NCBI GenBank assembly: GCA_007244375.1
Contig: SCVW01000047.1
Coordinates: 1-64,000, forward strand
Length of the DNA stretch: 64,000 nucleotides
Source of the DNA: Smithella sp.
GTDB taxonomy: Bacteria > Desulfobacterota > Syntrophia > Syntrophales > Smithellaceae
Direction: 5' to 3'
Part shown: positions 33,148 to 42,561 of the stretch, piece after piece
Position numbering within the stretch: the stretch's first letter is position 1
Layout of the letters: every line of letters starts with the position of its first letter
The notes under the pieces: model-generated
What the model was told of the DNA's origin: nothing
Seen by the model: only the letters and a program-made list of their open reading frames with translations
Database searches by the model: none
Translations under genes and position numbers: made by a program

Positions 33148-34377
33148 TTATTCAAATCTTAATGCATCAATGGGATTAAGAAGAGATGCTTTATAGGCTG
33201 GGTAGAAACCGAAGAAAATACCGACCACGCCGGAAAAACTGAAAGCAAGGAAAACAGAGAGAGGCGAAACAACGGATGGATATTCAAATATAGTTGATAG
33301 GATTACAGAACCGCCGCTTCCGATTATAATTCCCATAATCCCTCCCATCATGGAAAGAGTCAACGCTTCAATTATAAACTGAATCCGGATATCCCAGGTC
33401 TTTGCCCCGACGGCCATACGGATGCCGATTTCGCGAGTTCTTTCCGTTACGGAAACAAGCATGATGTTCATAATGCCTATTCCGCCTACCAGAAGCGATA
33501 CAGATGCTATAGCCCCCAGAAGCAAAGTCAGGTAATTTGTTGTCTGTTCCGCCATCTTCAGGATCTGGGTTAAATTCATGACAGTGAAATCATCTTCCTT
33601 ATTAGGGCCGATACGATGTCTCTGACGTAAGAGATCCGTTACCTGTCTTTCCGCTACTGCTATATCATCCGCGTTTCTGGCTTTGACCATAATCATTCGC
33701 ACCATGCCCGGAATGGTTGTACCGAATATTTTTTTTTGTGCTGTGGTCAGGGGGATTAAGATAGTATCATCCTGATCCTGACCTCCCGGGGACTGACCTT
33801 TTGATTCTAGAACTCCAATGACCTTAAACGGAATTTTCTTAATCCTGATTATCTGGCCGATGGGATCAATACTGCCGAAGAGATTGTCGACAACCGTCTT
33901 CCCAAGGAGACATACCTTATTTGCGTTGCGTACATCCTGATCGGTCATGTTTCTTCCTGCTGTAAGGCCACAATCTTTAACTTCCAGAATGCTGGGCGTT
34001 GTACCTTGAATGTTGGTTGCCCAGTTCTGATTTCCGTATATAATCTGCGCGCCGCCGTGATATTCAGGCGCTACAGCAGAAACAGCAGAACATTCCTTCT
34101 CAATGGCATCGGCATCGTCTTTAGTCAGGGTGGATTGACTTCCTCCACCGATTCTTACACCTCCCTGCGTAGAACTGCCAGGAAAGACCATAAGCAGATT
34201 ACTGCCTATGCTGGAAATCGACTCGGAAATTTTTTTGCTGAGTCCTGTACCTACAGCCAGCATGATAATGACGGCGCTGACGCCGATAATAATCCCCAAC
34301 ATAGTGAGAGCGGATCTCATTTTATTGACCCACAAAGCCCTCAGAGCAATTCGAAGTGTGGATAGAATACTGATCAT
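33148..34377 (-). CDS. MacB-type ABC transporter permease (FtsX domain)
   Basis: A 409-residue inner-membrane protein: N-terminal TM (LTMLGIIIGVSAVIIML, 25-41), a large periplasmic MacB_PCD region (about 45-280), then three TM helices with the FtsX signature (MNIMLVSVTERTREIGIRMA near 304 and PAYKASLLNPIDALRFE at the end). It pairs with the ATPase at 34481 to give a MacB transporter split into two polypeptides, unlike the fused Escherichia coli MacB. It is the last gene of the efflux operon and is separated from the ATPase by a palindromic element. Confidence 0.93.
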   Translation of the reverse strand: MISILSTLRIALRALWVNKMRSALTMLGIIIGVSAVIIMLAVGTGLSKKISESISSIGSNLLMVFPGSSTQGGVRIGGGSQSTLTKDDADAIEKECSAVSAVAPEYHGGAQIIYGNQNWATNIQGTTPSILEVKDCGLTAGRNMTDQDVRNANKVCLLGKTVVDNLFGSIDPIGQIIRIKKIPFKVIGVLESKGQSPGGQDQDDTILIPLTTAQKKIFGTTIPGMVRMIMVKARNADDIAVAERQVTDLLRQRHRIGPNKEDDFTVMNLTQILKMAEQTTNYLTLLLGAIASVSLLVGGIGIMNIMLVSVTERTREIGIRMAVGAKTWDIRIQFIIEALTLSMMGGIMGIIIGSGGSVILSTIFEYPSVVSPLSVFLAFSFSGVVGIFFGFYPAYKASLLNPIDALRFE

Positions 34378-34387
34378 ATTTTTTTTG

Positions 34388-34508
34388 CCCCGTTAGAAAG
34401 CCCCGCTGCTTACAGCGGGGATGAAAATAAATTCCTTTTGAATCGTCCACGAGGTTTACTGCCCCGTGTAATCCGTCCCGTTAGAAGGGCGAAGTTCTTC
34501 TAACGGGG
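34388..34508. repeat. 121-bp MITE-like element overlapping the 3' end of the ATPase gene
   Basis: Bounded by inverted CCCCGTTAGAA (34388-34398) and TTCTAACGGGG (34498-34508). Inside are a CCCCGCT/AGCGGGG hairpin (34401-34420) and a perfect 11-bp stem CCCGTTAGAAG / CTTCTAACGGG (34477-34507). The ATPase stop codon (34481-34483) lies within it, so the element encodes the last residues NPVRRTSPF of that protein. Confidence 0.75.
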
Positions 34509-35191
34509 TTTACCTCTTCATCGCCGATGACCTGTCCATCTACAAAACGGATGATTCGTTTGCTGAAAGCGGCAATATCCGCTTCATGGGTGACCAGAAT
34601 AATAGTCGTTCCTGAATTGCGGTTCAGTTGAACAAGAAGATCCATGATCTCAATACTTGTTTTCGTATCAAGATTTCCTGTCGGCTCGTCGGCCATCAAA
34701 ATAGGAGCTTCATTAACGAGCGCCCGGGCGATGGCCACGCGTTGTTGTTGGCCGCCGGAGAGTTGATTGGAATGATGATGTTCTCTTCCTTCCAATCCGA
34801 GCATTTTCAGCGCATCAAGAGCTTTCTTCTTTCTTTCACTTGTGGGGACATGATTATAAAGAAGAGGGAGTTCAACATTCTCCAGAGCCGAGGTTCTTGA
34901 TAAAAGATTGAATCCCTGAAAGACGAAACCGATCTTTTGATTGCGGATTACCGCCAGTTCATCACGGGAAAGGCCGCCGATTTTCCGGTCATCCAGTAAA
35001 TATTCGCCGGCCGTCGGCTGATCCAGGCAGCCAATGATATTCATGAAAGTTGATTTGCCTGATCCGGAAGGCCCCATAATGGCAACGAATTCGCCCTTTT
35101 CAATTTTGACAGACACATCCTCCAAGGCGTGAACACCTTCATCTCCGACGTCATATGTTTTGGAGAGTTTATGTGTTTCTATTAGAGCCAT
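34481..35191 (-). CDS. MacB/LolD-type ABC transporter ATPase
   Basis: A 236-residue nucleotide-binding subunit. Walker [10 protein letters not shown] (near 41), signature [15 protein letters not shown] (near 143), Walker [13 protein letters not shown] and switch VTHE are all intact. Its start shares one base with the adaptor stop (TAATG), so translation is coupled. The C-terminal tail (NPVRRTSPF) is encoded by a palindromic element and is probably not ancestral. It energises the permease encoded downstream. Confidence 0.95.
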   Translation of the reverse strand: MALIETHKLSKTYDVGDEGVHALEDVSVKIEKGEFVAIMGPSGSGKSTFMNIIGCLDQPTAGEYLLDDRKIGGLSRDELAVIRNQKIGFVFQGFNLLSRTSALENVELPLLYNHVPTSERKKKALDALKMLGLEGREHHHSNQLSGGQQQRVAIARALVNEAPILMADEPTGNLDTKTSIEIMDLLVQLNRNSGTTIILVTHEADIAAFSKRIIRFVDGQVIGDEEVNPVRRTSPF

Positions 35192-36372
35192 TAGTGCATA
35201 AACCTCGGCGGACGTGAACTGCTTGTTTTTTTGTTATTTAAGCTGTCAGTGATTATTTCCTGCCCTGCCTCCAATTGACCGGCAGTGACCTCTGTGTAAT
35301 TTCCATCGCTCAGTCCGATGGTTACTTGTACGGGTTTTGGCTTGCCTTTTTCAAGTATCCAGACTTTTGTTCCGTTCATATTTTGTTTATTCAATGTTTG
35401 TTCACTTTTACTTGTCGCTTCATCCGGTTTGAAGCGTAAGGCGGCATTGGGAATCCGCAAAACATTATCTCTGGTTTCTATGGTAATGGAAACATTGGCT
35501 GTCATTCCGGGTTTCAGTTTTAACTGTAAATTGTCTACATTTATAATTACATCATAGGTGACAACATTTGAAACGGTGATGGGTGCGTTACGTACCACAG
35601 AAACTTTTCCTATAAAAACAGTATCGGGGTAAGCATCAACAGTGAAAGACACTGCCTGCCCTGCTTTAACCACGCCGATATCCGCTTCATCTACATTTGT
35701 ATCGATTTGCATCTTGGTTAAATCCTGTGCAATGCTAAAGAGAGTAGGTGTCTGAAAACTGGCAGCCACTGTCTGGCCGACATCCACGCTGCGCGAGATA
35801 ACGGTTCCGTTTACCGGAGAAACGATGTTTGTGTATTGTAGATTCGTTTCCGCTATTTTAAGAGAGGCTTTGGCCTGTTCGACCTGCGCCTGATTTACTT
35901 TTTGTTGGGCTTCTGCTGATTTAAAACTCGTTTCTGCTGCATCCAAATCGCTTTTAGCTATGAAGTTCCGGGCGAAAAGTTCTTTATTTCTTTGATATGT
36001 GCGCTGGGCATCAAAGGTGTTTATTGCGGCTTTTTCCAGAGTGGCCTTTGCGGATAAAAGATTGGCCATGGCCTGATCAACCTGTGCCTGAAAAGTGGAG
36101 GGATCGATTTGAGCAAGTAACTGTCCTTTTTTCACAGAAGAATTATAGTCAACAAAAAGCTTTTTGATTGTACCGGAAACCTGCGTGCCTACAGAAACGG
36201 TTGTAACAGCGTTTACGGTTCCTGTTGCCGTTACAACTGATTTAATTTCACCACGGGAAATTTTTTCGGTTTTATAATCGATATTTTTTCCATTTTCCCT
36301 GAAATAAAGAAATAATGCTGCTGCAATTAAAACTATGGCAGTGATCGATAGAATAAATACTTTTTTCTTCAT
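35191..36372 (-). CDS. MacA-like periplasmic adaptor (HlyD/membrane fusion protein)
   Basis: A 393-residue adaptor: N-terminal signal anchor (VFILSITAIVLIAAALFLY), barrel-sandwich halves (SVGTQVSGTIKKLFVDYNSSVKKGQLLAQID near 60; IVSPVNGTVISRSVDVGQTV near 187), an intervening coiled-coil hairpin (about 95-180) and C-terminal beta-barrel and membrane-proximal domains. It links the inner-membrane ABC transporter to the TolC channel. It overlaps the TolC gene by 4 bp (ATGA). Confidence 0.95.
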   Translation of the reverse strand: MKKKVFILSITAIVLIAAALFLYFRENGKNIDYKTEKISRGEIKSVVTATGTVNAVTTVSVGTQVSGTIKKLFVDYNSSVKKGQLLAQIDPSTFQAQVDQAMANLLSAKATLEKAAINTFDAQRTYQRNKELFARNFIAKSDLDAAETSFKSAEAQQKVNQAQVEQAKASLKIAETNLQYTNIVSPVNGTVISRSVDVGQTVAASFQTPTLFSIAQDLTKMQIDTNVDEADIGVVKAGQAVSFTVDAYPDTVFIGKVSVVRNAPITVSNVVTYDVIINVDNLQLKLKPGMTANVSITIETRDNVLRIPNAALRFKPDEATSKSEQTLNKQNMNGTKVWILEKGKPKPVQVTIGLSDGNYTEVTAGQLEAGQEIITDSLNNKKTSSSRPPRFMH

Positions 36373-37646
36373 TGTTTAGCTCCTATAGCCTTATCCAGTG
36401 CGGCCTGCGCTATTTTATAATTATACAGTGCCGTGTTTAGGCTAGCTCTGGTATTATTTAGGGTAATTATGGAATCAGCAACCTCAATGGGATTGCCGAC
36501 GCCTGTCCGGTAACGCCCTGAAGCCAAATCATAATTTTCCTTGGCTTGAAGCACTGTCATCTCGGCCATAGAAATCTGTTCGGCAGCGTCCTGAACGTTC
36601 AAATAGGCCTGCTGCACATCCAGACGAATTTCCTGCCGAATCAAATCTTCACTGGCTTTGCTAATTTCCAGATTGGCTTTAGCTTCATCAACTTGGTATT
36701 TTGTCGATAGTCCGTTGAAAAGGGGAAAACTAAGCGATGCACCTGCGTTCCAACCTTTTTCAATGGGAAAGTCCGTTCCTGAAAAGCCATATCCGGCACT
36801 GCCCGATAAAACGGGATAGTATCCCTTCTTGGCAAGTTCAATGGAACGTTGGGCGGCTTCACGTTTGGCGACGACGGAACGGAGATTAGGGCGATTTGAA
36901 TATGCCATATTCAGAGCTTCGTTCAATTGCAGGGTGCTTTTCTGAAAAATCAGATTGTCCACTATGGCAAAATCGGGACTATCCGGAATTCCCATAACGT
37001 CTTTAAGTGTTATCCGGGCAATGCGCAGGGCATTTTCTACCTTCAACACGTTAAGACGGGCATTGCCGTAGTCGACTTCAGCTTTGGTTACATCAAATTT
37101 CGGTTTTGTGCCGATACGAAAGAATGCGTTGGCCTGGTCCAGATGTTGTTGAAATTGATTCATCGTGTCTATAGCAACATCGCGGTTTCGTTTGATTTGC
37201 AGAAGATTATAATATGCGTTTTTCACGTTCAGAATGATTTGAACTATAGTATCATCATAATCGGCACGGGAAGCGTTGACGCCTAAATCCTGAATTTCAA
37301 CATGGGTGGAGGTTTTGCCGAAATCGAAAAGGGTTATTCCGAGATCGACGCTTGTTGAATACTGGTTATATGTGTCGGCGCTACTGTTGTAAGATGATGC
37401 CGGTCCGATTCTCTGATAACTCGTGGACAGGTTAATCTGAGGATAGTAATTGGCTTTAGCCTGTCCCACTTTACTTTCACTTGCTTTGATGTTACCGGCT
37501 GATTCCTTTATGCTGGGGTGCTTTTTCAGCGCAATGGCGATACATTGTTCCAGATTATATGCTGTTCCCGTTGACTGGTCGGCAGCTTTTGCTGTAGGCG
37601 ACAGCATAAATAAAATAATTGTAATCAGAATTATCTTTTTTTGCAT
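36369..37646 (-). CDS. TolC-family outer-membrane efflux channel
   Basis: A 425-residue protein with a 21-residue signal peptide (IILITIILFMLSPTAKAAD) and two repeats of the OEP coiled-coil domain, with YPQINLSTSYQR near 68 and GYYPVLSGSAGYGF near 275 and the typical RYRTGVGNPIEVAD near 378. It forms the outer-membrane exit duct of the MacAB-like pump. Its 5' end overlaps the tetR-family gene by 16 bp, so both are on one transcript. Confidence 0.95.
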   Translation of the reverse strand: MQKKIILITIILFMLSPTAKAADQSTGTAYNLEQCIAIALKKHPSIKESAGNIKASESKVGQAKANYYPQINLSTSYQRIGPASSYNSSADTYNQYSTSVDLGITLFDFGKTSTHVEIQDLGVNASRADYDDTIVQIILNVKNAYYNLLQIKRNRDVAIDTMNQFQQHLDQANAFFRIGTKPKFDVTKAEVDYGNARLNVLKVENALRIARITLKDVMGIPDSPDFAIVDNLIFQKSTLQLNEALNMAYSNRPNLRSVVAKREAAQRSIELAKKGYYPVLSGSAGYGFSGTDFPIEKGWNAGASLSFPLFNGLSTKYQVDEAKANLEISKASEDLIRQEIRLDVQQAYLNVQDAAEQISMAEMTVLQAKENYDLASGRYRTGVGNPIEVADSIITLNNTRASLNTALYNYKIAQAALDKAIGAKQ

Positions 37647-38299
37647 TTATTCTCCTCTGAATGCTTGTTCTTTCCTTCTGCGATGAGTCCGTGCAAAGAA
37701 AAAAAGGATATATGTTCCGTTAATTCTTTAATATGTTTGAAACCGAAAGATTCGCCTGGGTAGAGTCTGGTAATTACGGGATGTGAATGCCGGAAGTAAA
37801 GGCATTGACCGACTATACTCATGGAACAAAGCCGTACAATTCTTTCCTTGGAATTTTTCCCAATAATTTCTGCAACAATTTCGGTAAGAAGTTGAAAAGA
37901 AGGACGGATTGTCTCTTCAACTAGAATATCGAAAGCCCATGTGGGTTCGGTAAATTCCCGTGCCAGAAGTCTGCCAAACCAGGCGGGATGAACATCATCC
38001 ATAATTCGCGTCAGGAAAGACCGGATATATGCCCGCAGTTTTTCTTCAGGTTTTTGAGTTTCTTTTATACCGAGATCAGGTGGGTATGCTTTAAAAGCAA
38101 TTTCCTGATAATGTTTCAAGACGGCAAGGTATAAACTTTTCTTATCTCCGAAATGATAGTTTATTGCGGCAATGTTGGCGCCGGCTTCTCGGCAGATATC
38201 CCGTATCGTTGCTTTGGAATAACCAACTTCGGCAAAAACTTTTCCCGCTGCTTCCATTATGGCAGCACGTGTTTTTGAACTTGTTTTTTTGTCTTCCAT
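37631..38299 (-). CDS. TetR-family regulator of the efflux operon (CecR/YbiH-like)
   Basis: A 222-residue repressor. The N-terminal HTH (AGKVFAEVGYSKATIRDI, then AGANIAAINYHFGDKKSLY; residues 18-60) and the C-terminal region resemble the CecR/YbiH (DUF1956) subgroup, which typically controls MacAB/HlyD-type exporters. First gene of the operon tetR-tolC-macA-ATPase-permease. Its promoter contains a 21-bp palindrome, fitting autorepression and induction by a pump substrate. Confidence 0.92.
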   Translation of the reverse strand: MEDKKTSSKTRAAIMEAAGKVFAEVGYSKATIRDICREAGANIAAINYHFGDKKSLYLAVLKHYQEIAFKAYPPDLGIKETQKPEEKLRAYIRSFLTRIMDDVHPAWFGRLLAREFTEPTWAFDILVEETIRPSFQLLTEIVAEIIGKNSKERIVRLCSMSIVGQCLYFRHSHPVITRLYPGESFGFKHIKELTEHISFFSLHGLIAEGKNKHSEENKCKKR

Positions 38300-38312
38300 A
38301 AAGATAATTCAA

Positions 38313-38357
38313 ACAATTGTTTTAAACAACTGTATGAATATTTGCTCTTTTTGTCAA
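38313..38357 (-). promoter_or_regulatory. Promoter and operator of the efflux operon
   Basis: Minus strand TTGACA (38357-38352), 17-bp spacer, TACAGT (38334-38329). A 21-bp palindrome ACAATTGTTT-T-AAACAACTGT (38313-38333, one mismatch) overlaps the -10 and start site, the expected place for the TetR-family repressor. Confidence 0.75.
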
Positions 38358-38404
38358 GTATTTTTTGTTTATGTGTTTTCCGAAGCTTTATTCCCAGAAT
38401 TATT

Positions 38405-38432
38405 TTGACAAAAAAATCAGTTATTATATATT
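38405..38432 (+). promoter_or_regulatory. Promoter for the flippase-like/M50 genes
   Basis: TTGACA (38405-38410), 16 bp, TATATT (38427-38432), divergent from the efflux promoter and about 90 bp upstream of the next start codon. Confidence 0.55.
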
Positions 38433-38522
38433 GTTATGTATATGATGCAGCTTGTTCGTTTATAACGAAGTCTGGGCACGGCAAGAAACAGGCACTGACA
38501 GTTTAATTTGGGGATAGACGAA

Positions 38523-39521
38523 GTGCGTTTTAGAAAAATTTTGCGTTATAGCATTACTCTGGCAGTAGTAATTGCGGCCATATATTTTTTCTATCTGCAA
38601 TTCAGAAATAACGCGGATTTGATAGGCGAATATGACTTCAGTATAAAACCTTGTTATATTTTTATATCAATTTTTCTTGGAATTATCGCTTTACTATCGG
38701 GACCTTTGGTGTGGAGAATTTACGTGAATAATTATCTCCACGAGAAACTGAATTTATCTGAAAGTTACGCTCTTTACTGCACTTCAACGATGTTTAAATA
38801 CATTCCCGGGAAATTTTGGACTTACGCAGCGCAAATAATGTTAATGTCATCAAAAAAGATTTCCAAACTAATCATCATTTACATCAATATGGTAAGTTTT
38901 ATTTGTCTGGTTTTTGTATCGGCCATGTTTGCATCTTATTACTATCTTTTTTGTGTGCGGATCACAACACTGGGAATTTCCATTTTGACGTTTACTTTAT
39001 TAATTGCTTTGGATTTTATTTTTATTATCTGGAATGAGTCTATAATAAATTTTCTGATAATTCCTGTAAATCGTTTGTTTAAAGTTGAAATAAAACCACT
39101 GAAGACTAAAAAGATGATTTTTGTATATACACAAATGTTTTATTTTTTTTCTTATATTCTTTTGGGAGTGGCAATGTACTTTCTTGCCGGGGGGGTTAAC
39201 ATAAAAATGCCTTTGACCAGTGTGATTGCTATTATGGCAACAATTTCCGTATCGGCGATAGCCGGTTATATTGCATTTTTCAGTATGGGAGGGCTCGGTG
39301 TACGGGAAGGAGCGATGTTTTTCATGCTGAAACAATTTTCCGGTATTGAAGCCGCATTAATTCTGCCTATTGTGACACGTTTACTTTTGACCGTTGTTGA
39401 ACTTTTTATGGTAATTGTTGCATTGATCATAGGTTTAAGATACGGATATTTTTCCGGACTGGCAGATAACGGATCAGAGGGGTCTGCTGTAGAAAATGCC
39501 AAAGCGGGTGTAAATTTATAA
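38523..39521 (+). CDS. Lysylphosphatidylglycerol synthase TM-region / flippase-like membrane protein
   Basis: A 332-residue polytopic protein with about eight TM helices and the family motif SMGGLGVREGAM near 262 (UPF0104/AglD/MprF-like flippase domain). TMFKYIPGKFWTYAAQ near 91 is also conserved in the family. No catalytic synthetase domain is present, so a lipid or glycolipid flippase role is inferred. The start is probably the GTG at 38523 with GGGGA 8 bp upstream; a TTG five codons earlier is the alternative. The M50 peptidase follows after 23 bp. Confidence 0.82.
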   Translation: MRFRKILRYSITLAVVIAAIYFFYLQFRNNADLIGEYDFSIKPCYIFISIFLGIIALLSGPLVWRIYVNNYLHEKLNLSESYALYCTSTMFKYIPGKFWTYAAQIMLMSSKKISKLIIIYINMVSFICLVFVSAMFASYYYLFCVRITTLGISILTFTLLIALDFIFIIWNESIINFLIIPVNRLFKVEIKPLKTKKMIFVYTQMFYFFSYILLGVAMYFLAGGVNIKMPLTSVIAIMATISVSAIAGYIAFFSMGGLGVREGAMFFMLKQFSGIEAALILPIVTRLLLTVVELFMVIVALIIGLRYGYFSGLADNGSEGSAVENAKAGVNL

Positions 39522-39544
39522 TAAATTGGTATAATGATGTTACT

Positions 39545-40174
39545 ATGGGATTAATACAACTATTAATAAAAGATCCGGCAGCTTTTGCAATACTGTCGGT
39601 GCTTCTGTTATATTCGGTAATATTTCACGAGTTGGCTCATGGTTGGATTGCTTATAAAATGGGTGATCCCACGGCTAAATGGCTGGGTAGGCTAACGCTC
39701 AATCCGATAAAGCATCTTGATCCTATCGGAACTTTGATGCTTTTGATTGTGGGATTCGGTTGGGCAAAGCCCGTTCCTGTCAATCTGGAAAACATTGCCG
39801 GCAATAAAAGACGAAAAGGACTTATTTTAGTATCGGCAGCCGGCATTACGGCAAACATAATTTTTGCTTTTATAGCGATTTTATTGTTCCGTTTGACATC
39901 TCCTGATGCTGCGGGAATGGCTGGACAAATCTTATTTCTGCTGGCTCATATTAACATTATATTGGCCGCATTTAACTTGATTCCGATTCCTCCGCTTGAC
40001 GGTTCTAAAATACTAATGGGTTTTGCGCCGGATTCCGTAACGAGAGTTCTTAATCAAATTGAACCTTTTGGATTTTTTATCGTTATCGGTTTGCTCATTT
40101 CGGGACTCCTCAATCCTGTGATAAACTTACTTAAGTATGCAATCATCATGGTTATATCTGTTTTTTTACCATGA
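39545..40174 (+). CDS. Site-2 protease-type M50 zinc metallopeptidase
   Basis: A 209-residue polytopic protease of the small, PDZ-less M50 group. Zinc motif HELAH (H28, E29, H32) in the first TM helix and the third ligand in NLIPIPPLDGSKIL near 147 are intact; LTLNPIKHLDPIGTL follows the first helix as in the family. Substrates are not known; it may cleave membrane-anchored regulators. Cotranscribed with the flippase-like gene. Confidence 0.9.
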   Translation: MGLIQLLIKDPAAFAILSVLLLYSVIFHELAHGWIAYKMGDPTAKWLGRLTLNPIKHLDPIGTLMLLIVGFGWAKPVPVNLENIAGNKRRKGLILVSAAGITANIIFAFIAILLFRLTSPDAAGMAGQILFLLAHINIILAAFNLIPIPPLDGSKILMGFAPDSVTRVLNQIEPFGFFIVIGLLISGLLNPVINLLKYAIIMVISVFLP

Positions 40175-40229
40175 TACATGATAAATAATCATTTAAGATA
40201 AAATCATTATTGACGGGAGGGGATCTATT

Positions 40230-40799
40230 ATGATGACATTTACAGAGTTATTAAATAACAGAAGATCCATTCGTGATTTTCAGGACAAAGAAGTGCCTGT
40301 GAAGATTGTGGAAGAAATTTTGCAGGAATCTACTCTGGCTCCTTCGGCCAGCAACAACCAACCCTGCCGTTTTTCCATAGTCAATTGTAAGAATACCATT
40401 AAAGCACTTTCCGATGAAAGCAAAGCGAATCTCCTCGATGATTTTGCCCAAAATAAAGCATCTTTTAATCCTGTCTATGCTGATGTGCTGAAAGATAAGA
40501 ATTTCAATGTTTTTTATAATGCACCTTGTGTAATCTTCATTAGCGGTTCCAAAGCGGTGTATTCTCTGGATGTTGATTGCGCGCTGGCTGCAAGCTATAT
40601 TATGTTTTCGGCGGCATCGAGAGGATTAGGTACCTGTTGGATTGCATTGGGTTCACAGATACGCGATCCCAAAACAAAAGCTCTGCTGGGAATTCCGGAT
40701 GGCTGTCGGATTGTAGCACCGATTATTATCGGCTATCCTAAAGAGATACCCGCGGTGTCCGAGCGGCACGCTCCGCAAATTCTTCGGGTAATTAGCTAA
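40230..40799 (+). CDS. Nitroreductase-family FMN oxidoreductase
   Basis: A 189-residue nitroreductase-fold protein. NRRSIRDFQDKEVP at residues 10-23 (FMN phosphate contact), SASNNQPCRFSI near 38, and GLGTCWIALG near 130 are typical. It probably reduces nitroaromatics, quinones or flavins at the expense of NAD(P)H. SD GGGAGGGG precedes two in-frame ATGs (40230, 40233). It follows the M50 gene by 55 bp. Confidence 0.9.
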   Translation: MMTFTELLNNRRSIRDFQDKEVPVKIVEEILQESTLAPSASNNQPCRFSIVNCKNTIKALSDESKANLLDDFAQNKASFNPVYADVLKDKNFNVFYNAPCVIFISGSKAVYSLDVDCALAASYIMFSAASRGLGTCWIALGSQIRDPKTKALLGIPDGCRIVAPIIIGYPKEIPAVSERHAPQILRVIS

Positions 40800-40852
40800 A
40801 AATATGCCGTTTGTCAGAAAAAAATCGGAAAGTGAATAAATGATATGAAAGT

Positions 40853-42547
40853 TTATAGAAGTTCGGTAAGATTTTGTATGCCGGCAAGCGGATTTATCCT
40901 GAAGTGAAAACGCATAATTCTTCGCCCTGCATCTTTTAGTGCCAGCCAGTCACCCTGGGCTTGAGCAGCTTGAAGAGTGCCAAAAGAGAGGGAAGATTTT
41001 TCCTTGCCGATTTCATCCGGAATATCAACATCCCAGAGATTATCCTGTGTCAACTGAATAAATAATCCATTACCGGAATCACCCTTGTGTAGTTGGCCTG
41101 TAGAATGCAAATACCTCGGCCCATAACCTGTTGTTACAGCAAGACCGTATTTAATAAGAATTGTTTCACGCAAAGTTTGTAAAGACTGATCCACTTCCGG
41201 CGACTGGTTTAAGTAGACCTGTAAACAAACGTAATCGCGTTTATTTGCTTCGGAAAGAAAAATTTTCAACTTATCAGCCAGGGTAAGAGCTTGCGGTCCT
41301 CCGTAAATAACGCATTCCGGTGTTGTTAGCGAAGATAACTCGTAAGGAAGCTCTTTGCTTTCGCGGTAAATTGTAACCATTCGGCGGGTATGTGCTTTTG
41401 TTATTTCCACATCCGGTTGATCAAAAGGATTGATGCCTAAAAAATGGCCGGCTACAGCCGTGGCCATTTCCCAAAGAAACATTTGACTGCCTAGATCAAA
41501 ACGATTATTGGTTGTAACAGTAATTACAGGATGTCCGGCTTCGGCAAGACCGTCGATTTTTGCCGAATCATCACCGGTTGCATTTTGAAAAAAGACAAAT
41601 AAGCGGTCATCTCCGTACACACTGGGCTCTACTAAAGGTTCACCCAGAACAGGCAGGATTCCTTTTCCGTCCTTGCCTGTACTCTCTGCGATAAGTTGTT
41701 CCAGCCAGTTGCCGAAGGGAACCCACAACGGTGACATAATAAATGTAATTTTGTTTCGTCCTTTCTGCGCCAATGTACCCAGCGCAGCTCCTAATACTGC
41801 TCCGGTGGCTGCAAACTTGCCTGAAAAATTTTCCGCCTTTTCCCTTTGCTGTGCATCTATTGCTGATAAAAGGAGTATTTCCACATCAATACCGATTATT
41901 GCTGCCGGAACTATTCCCGTTACGGAAAGAGCAGAATAACGTCCTCCGATATTTGAATCGCTTGAGAATATATGCTGTATGGGGGAATTTTTGCTAAATT
42001 CTTCCAGAAAGCTACCTTTATCCGTAATAAATATAAAGTGACTGCCGGCAGTATCACCTAATTTCTCGAATACCAGGTTGTAGAAATAATGAAGTAAAGA
42101 TGTAACTTCCATCGTTCTTCCTGATTTTGATGAAACAAGAAAAAGAGTTTTTTTCAGATTCAGGCGTTTAGTAAAGCTGGATATTAGAATAGGATCTGTC
42201 GTATCTATAACATGCAAGTCAGGATAGCCTGTTTCACTACCGAATATTTTATTGAATACTTCGGCTGCCAAAATTGAACCACCCATCCCGAGTAAAACGA
42301 CGTCATTGATGCTGCCGTCAAAGAATGGTTCAAGAATTTGGCGAATATAGGTTATCTTTTCTAATGTTTCAAATGGGGCGTTAAGCCAGTCCAACCGGTT
42401 GACAATTTCAACAGGGAATGGTTTCCAGACGGTATGATCTTTGGCCCAAATACGTCCGATAATATTGTCGCGGCGCATTTTGTCCAACGCGCTTATGACT
42501 GAATCCTGATATATTCCCAAAGAGAAAGAAATATATTCATTATCCAT
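40853..42547 (-). CDS. pgi: Glucose-6-phosphate isomerase
   Basis: A 564-residue phosphoglucose isomerase interconverting glucose-6-phosphate and fructose-6-phosphate. VLLGMGGSILAAEVF near 85, VSSKSGRTMEVTSLLHYF near 138, and GGRYSALSVTG near 203 are SIS-domain motifs. The sequence resembles the isomerase half of the fused transaldolase-isomerase proteins, longer at the C terminus than classical short Pgi. SD GGGAG lies 8 bp from the ATG; the gene is 14 bp downstream of tkt in the same operon. Confidence 0.93.
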   Translation of the reverse strand: MDNEYISFSLGIYQDSVISALDKMRRDNIIGRIWAKDHTVWKPFPVEIVNRLDWLNAPFETLEKITYIRQILEPFFDGSINDVVLLGMGGSILAAEVFNKIFGSETGYPDLHVIDTTDPILISSFTKRLNLKKTLFLVSSKSGRTMEVTSLLHYFYNLVFEKLGDTAGSHFIFITDKGSFLEEFSKNSPIQHIFSSDSNIGGRYSALSVTGIVPAAIIGIDVEILLLSAIDAQQREKAENFSGKFAATGAVLGAALGTLAQKGRNKITFIMSPLWVPFGNWLEQLIAESTGKDGKGILPVLGEPLVEPSVYGDDRLFVFFQNATGDDSAKIDGLAEAGHPVITVTTNNRFDLGSQMFLWEMATAVAGHFLGINPFDQPDVEITKAHTRRMVTIYRESKELPYELSSLTTPECVIYGGPQALTLADKLKIFLSEANKRDYVCLQVYLNQSPEVDQSLQTLRETILIKYGLAVTTGYGPRYLHSTGQLHKGDSGNGLFIQLTQDNLWDVDIPDEIGKEKSSLSFGTLQAAQAQGDWLALKDAGRRIMRFHFRINPLAGIQNLTELL

Positions 42548-42561
42548 TTATTTTTCTCCCA

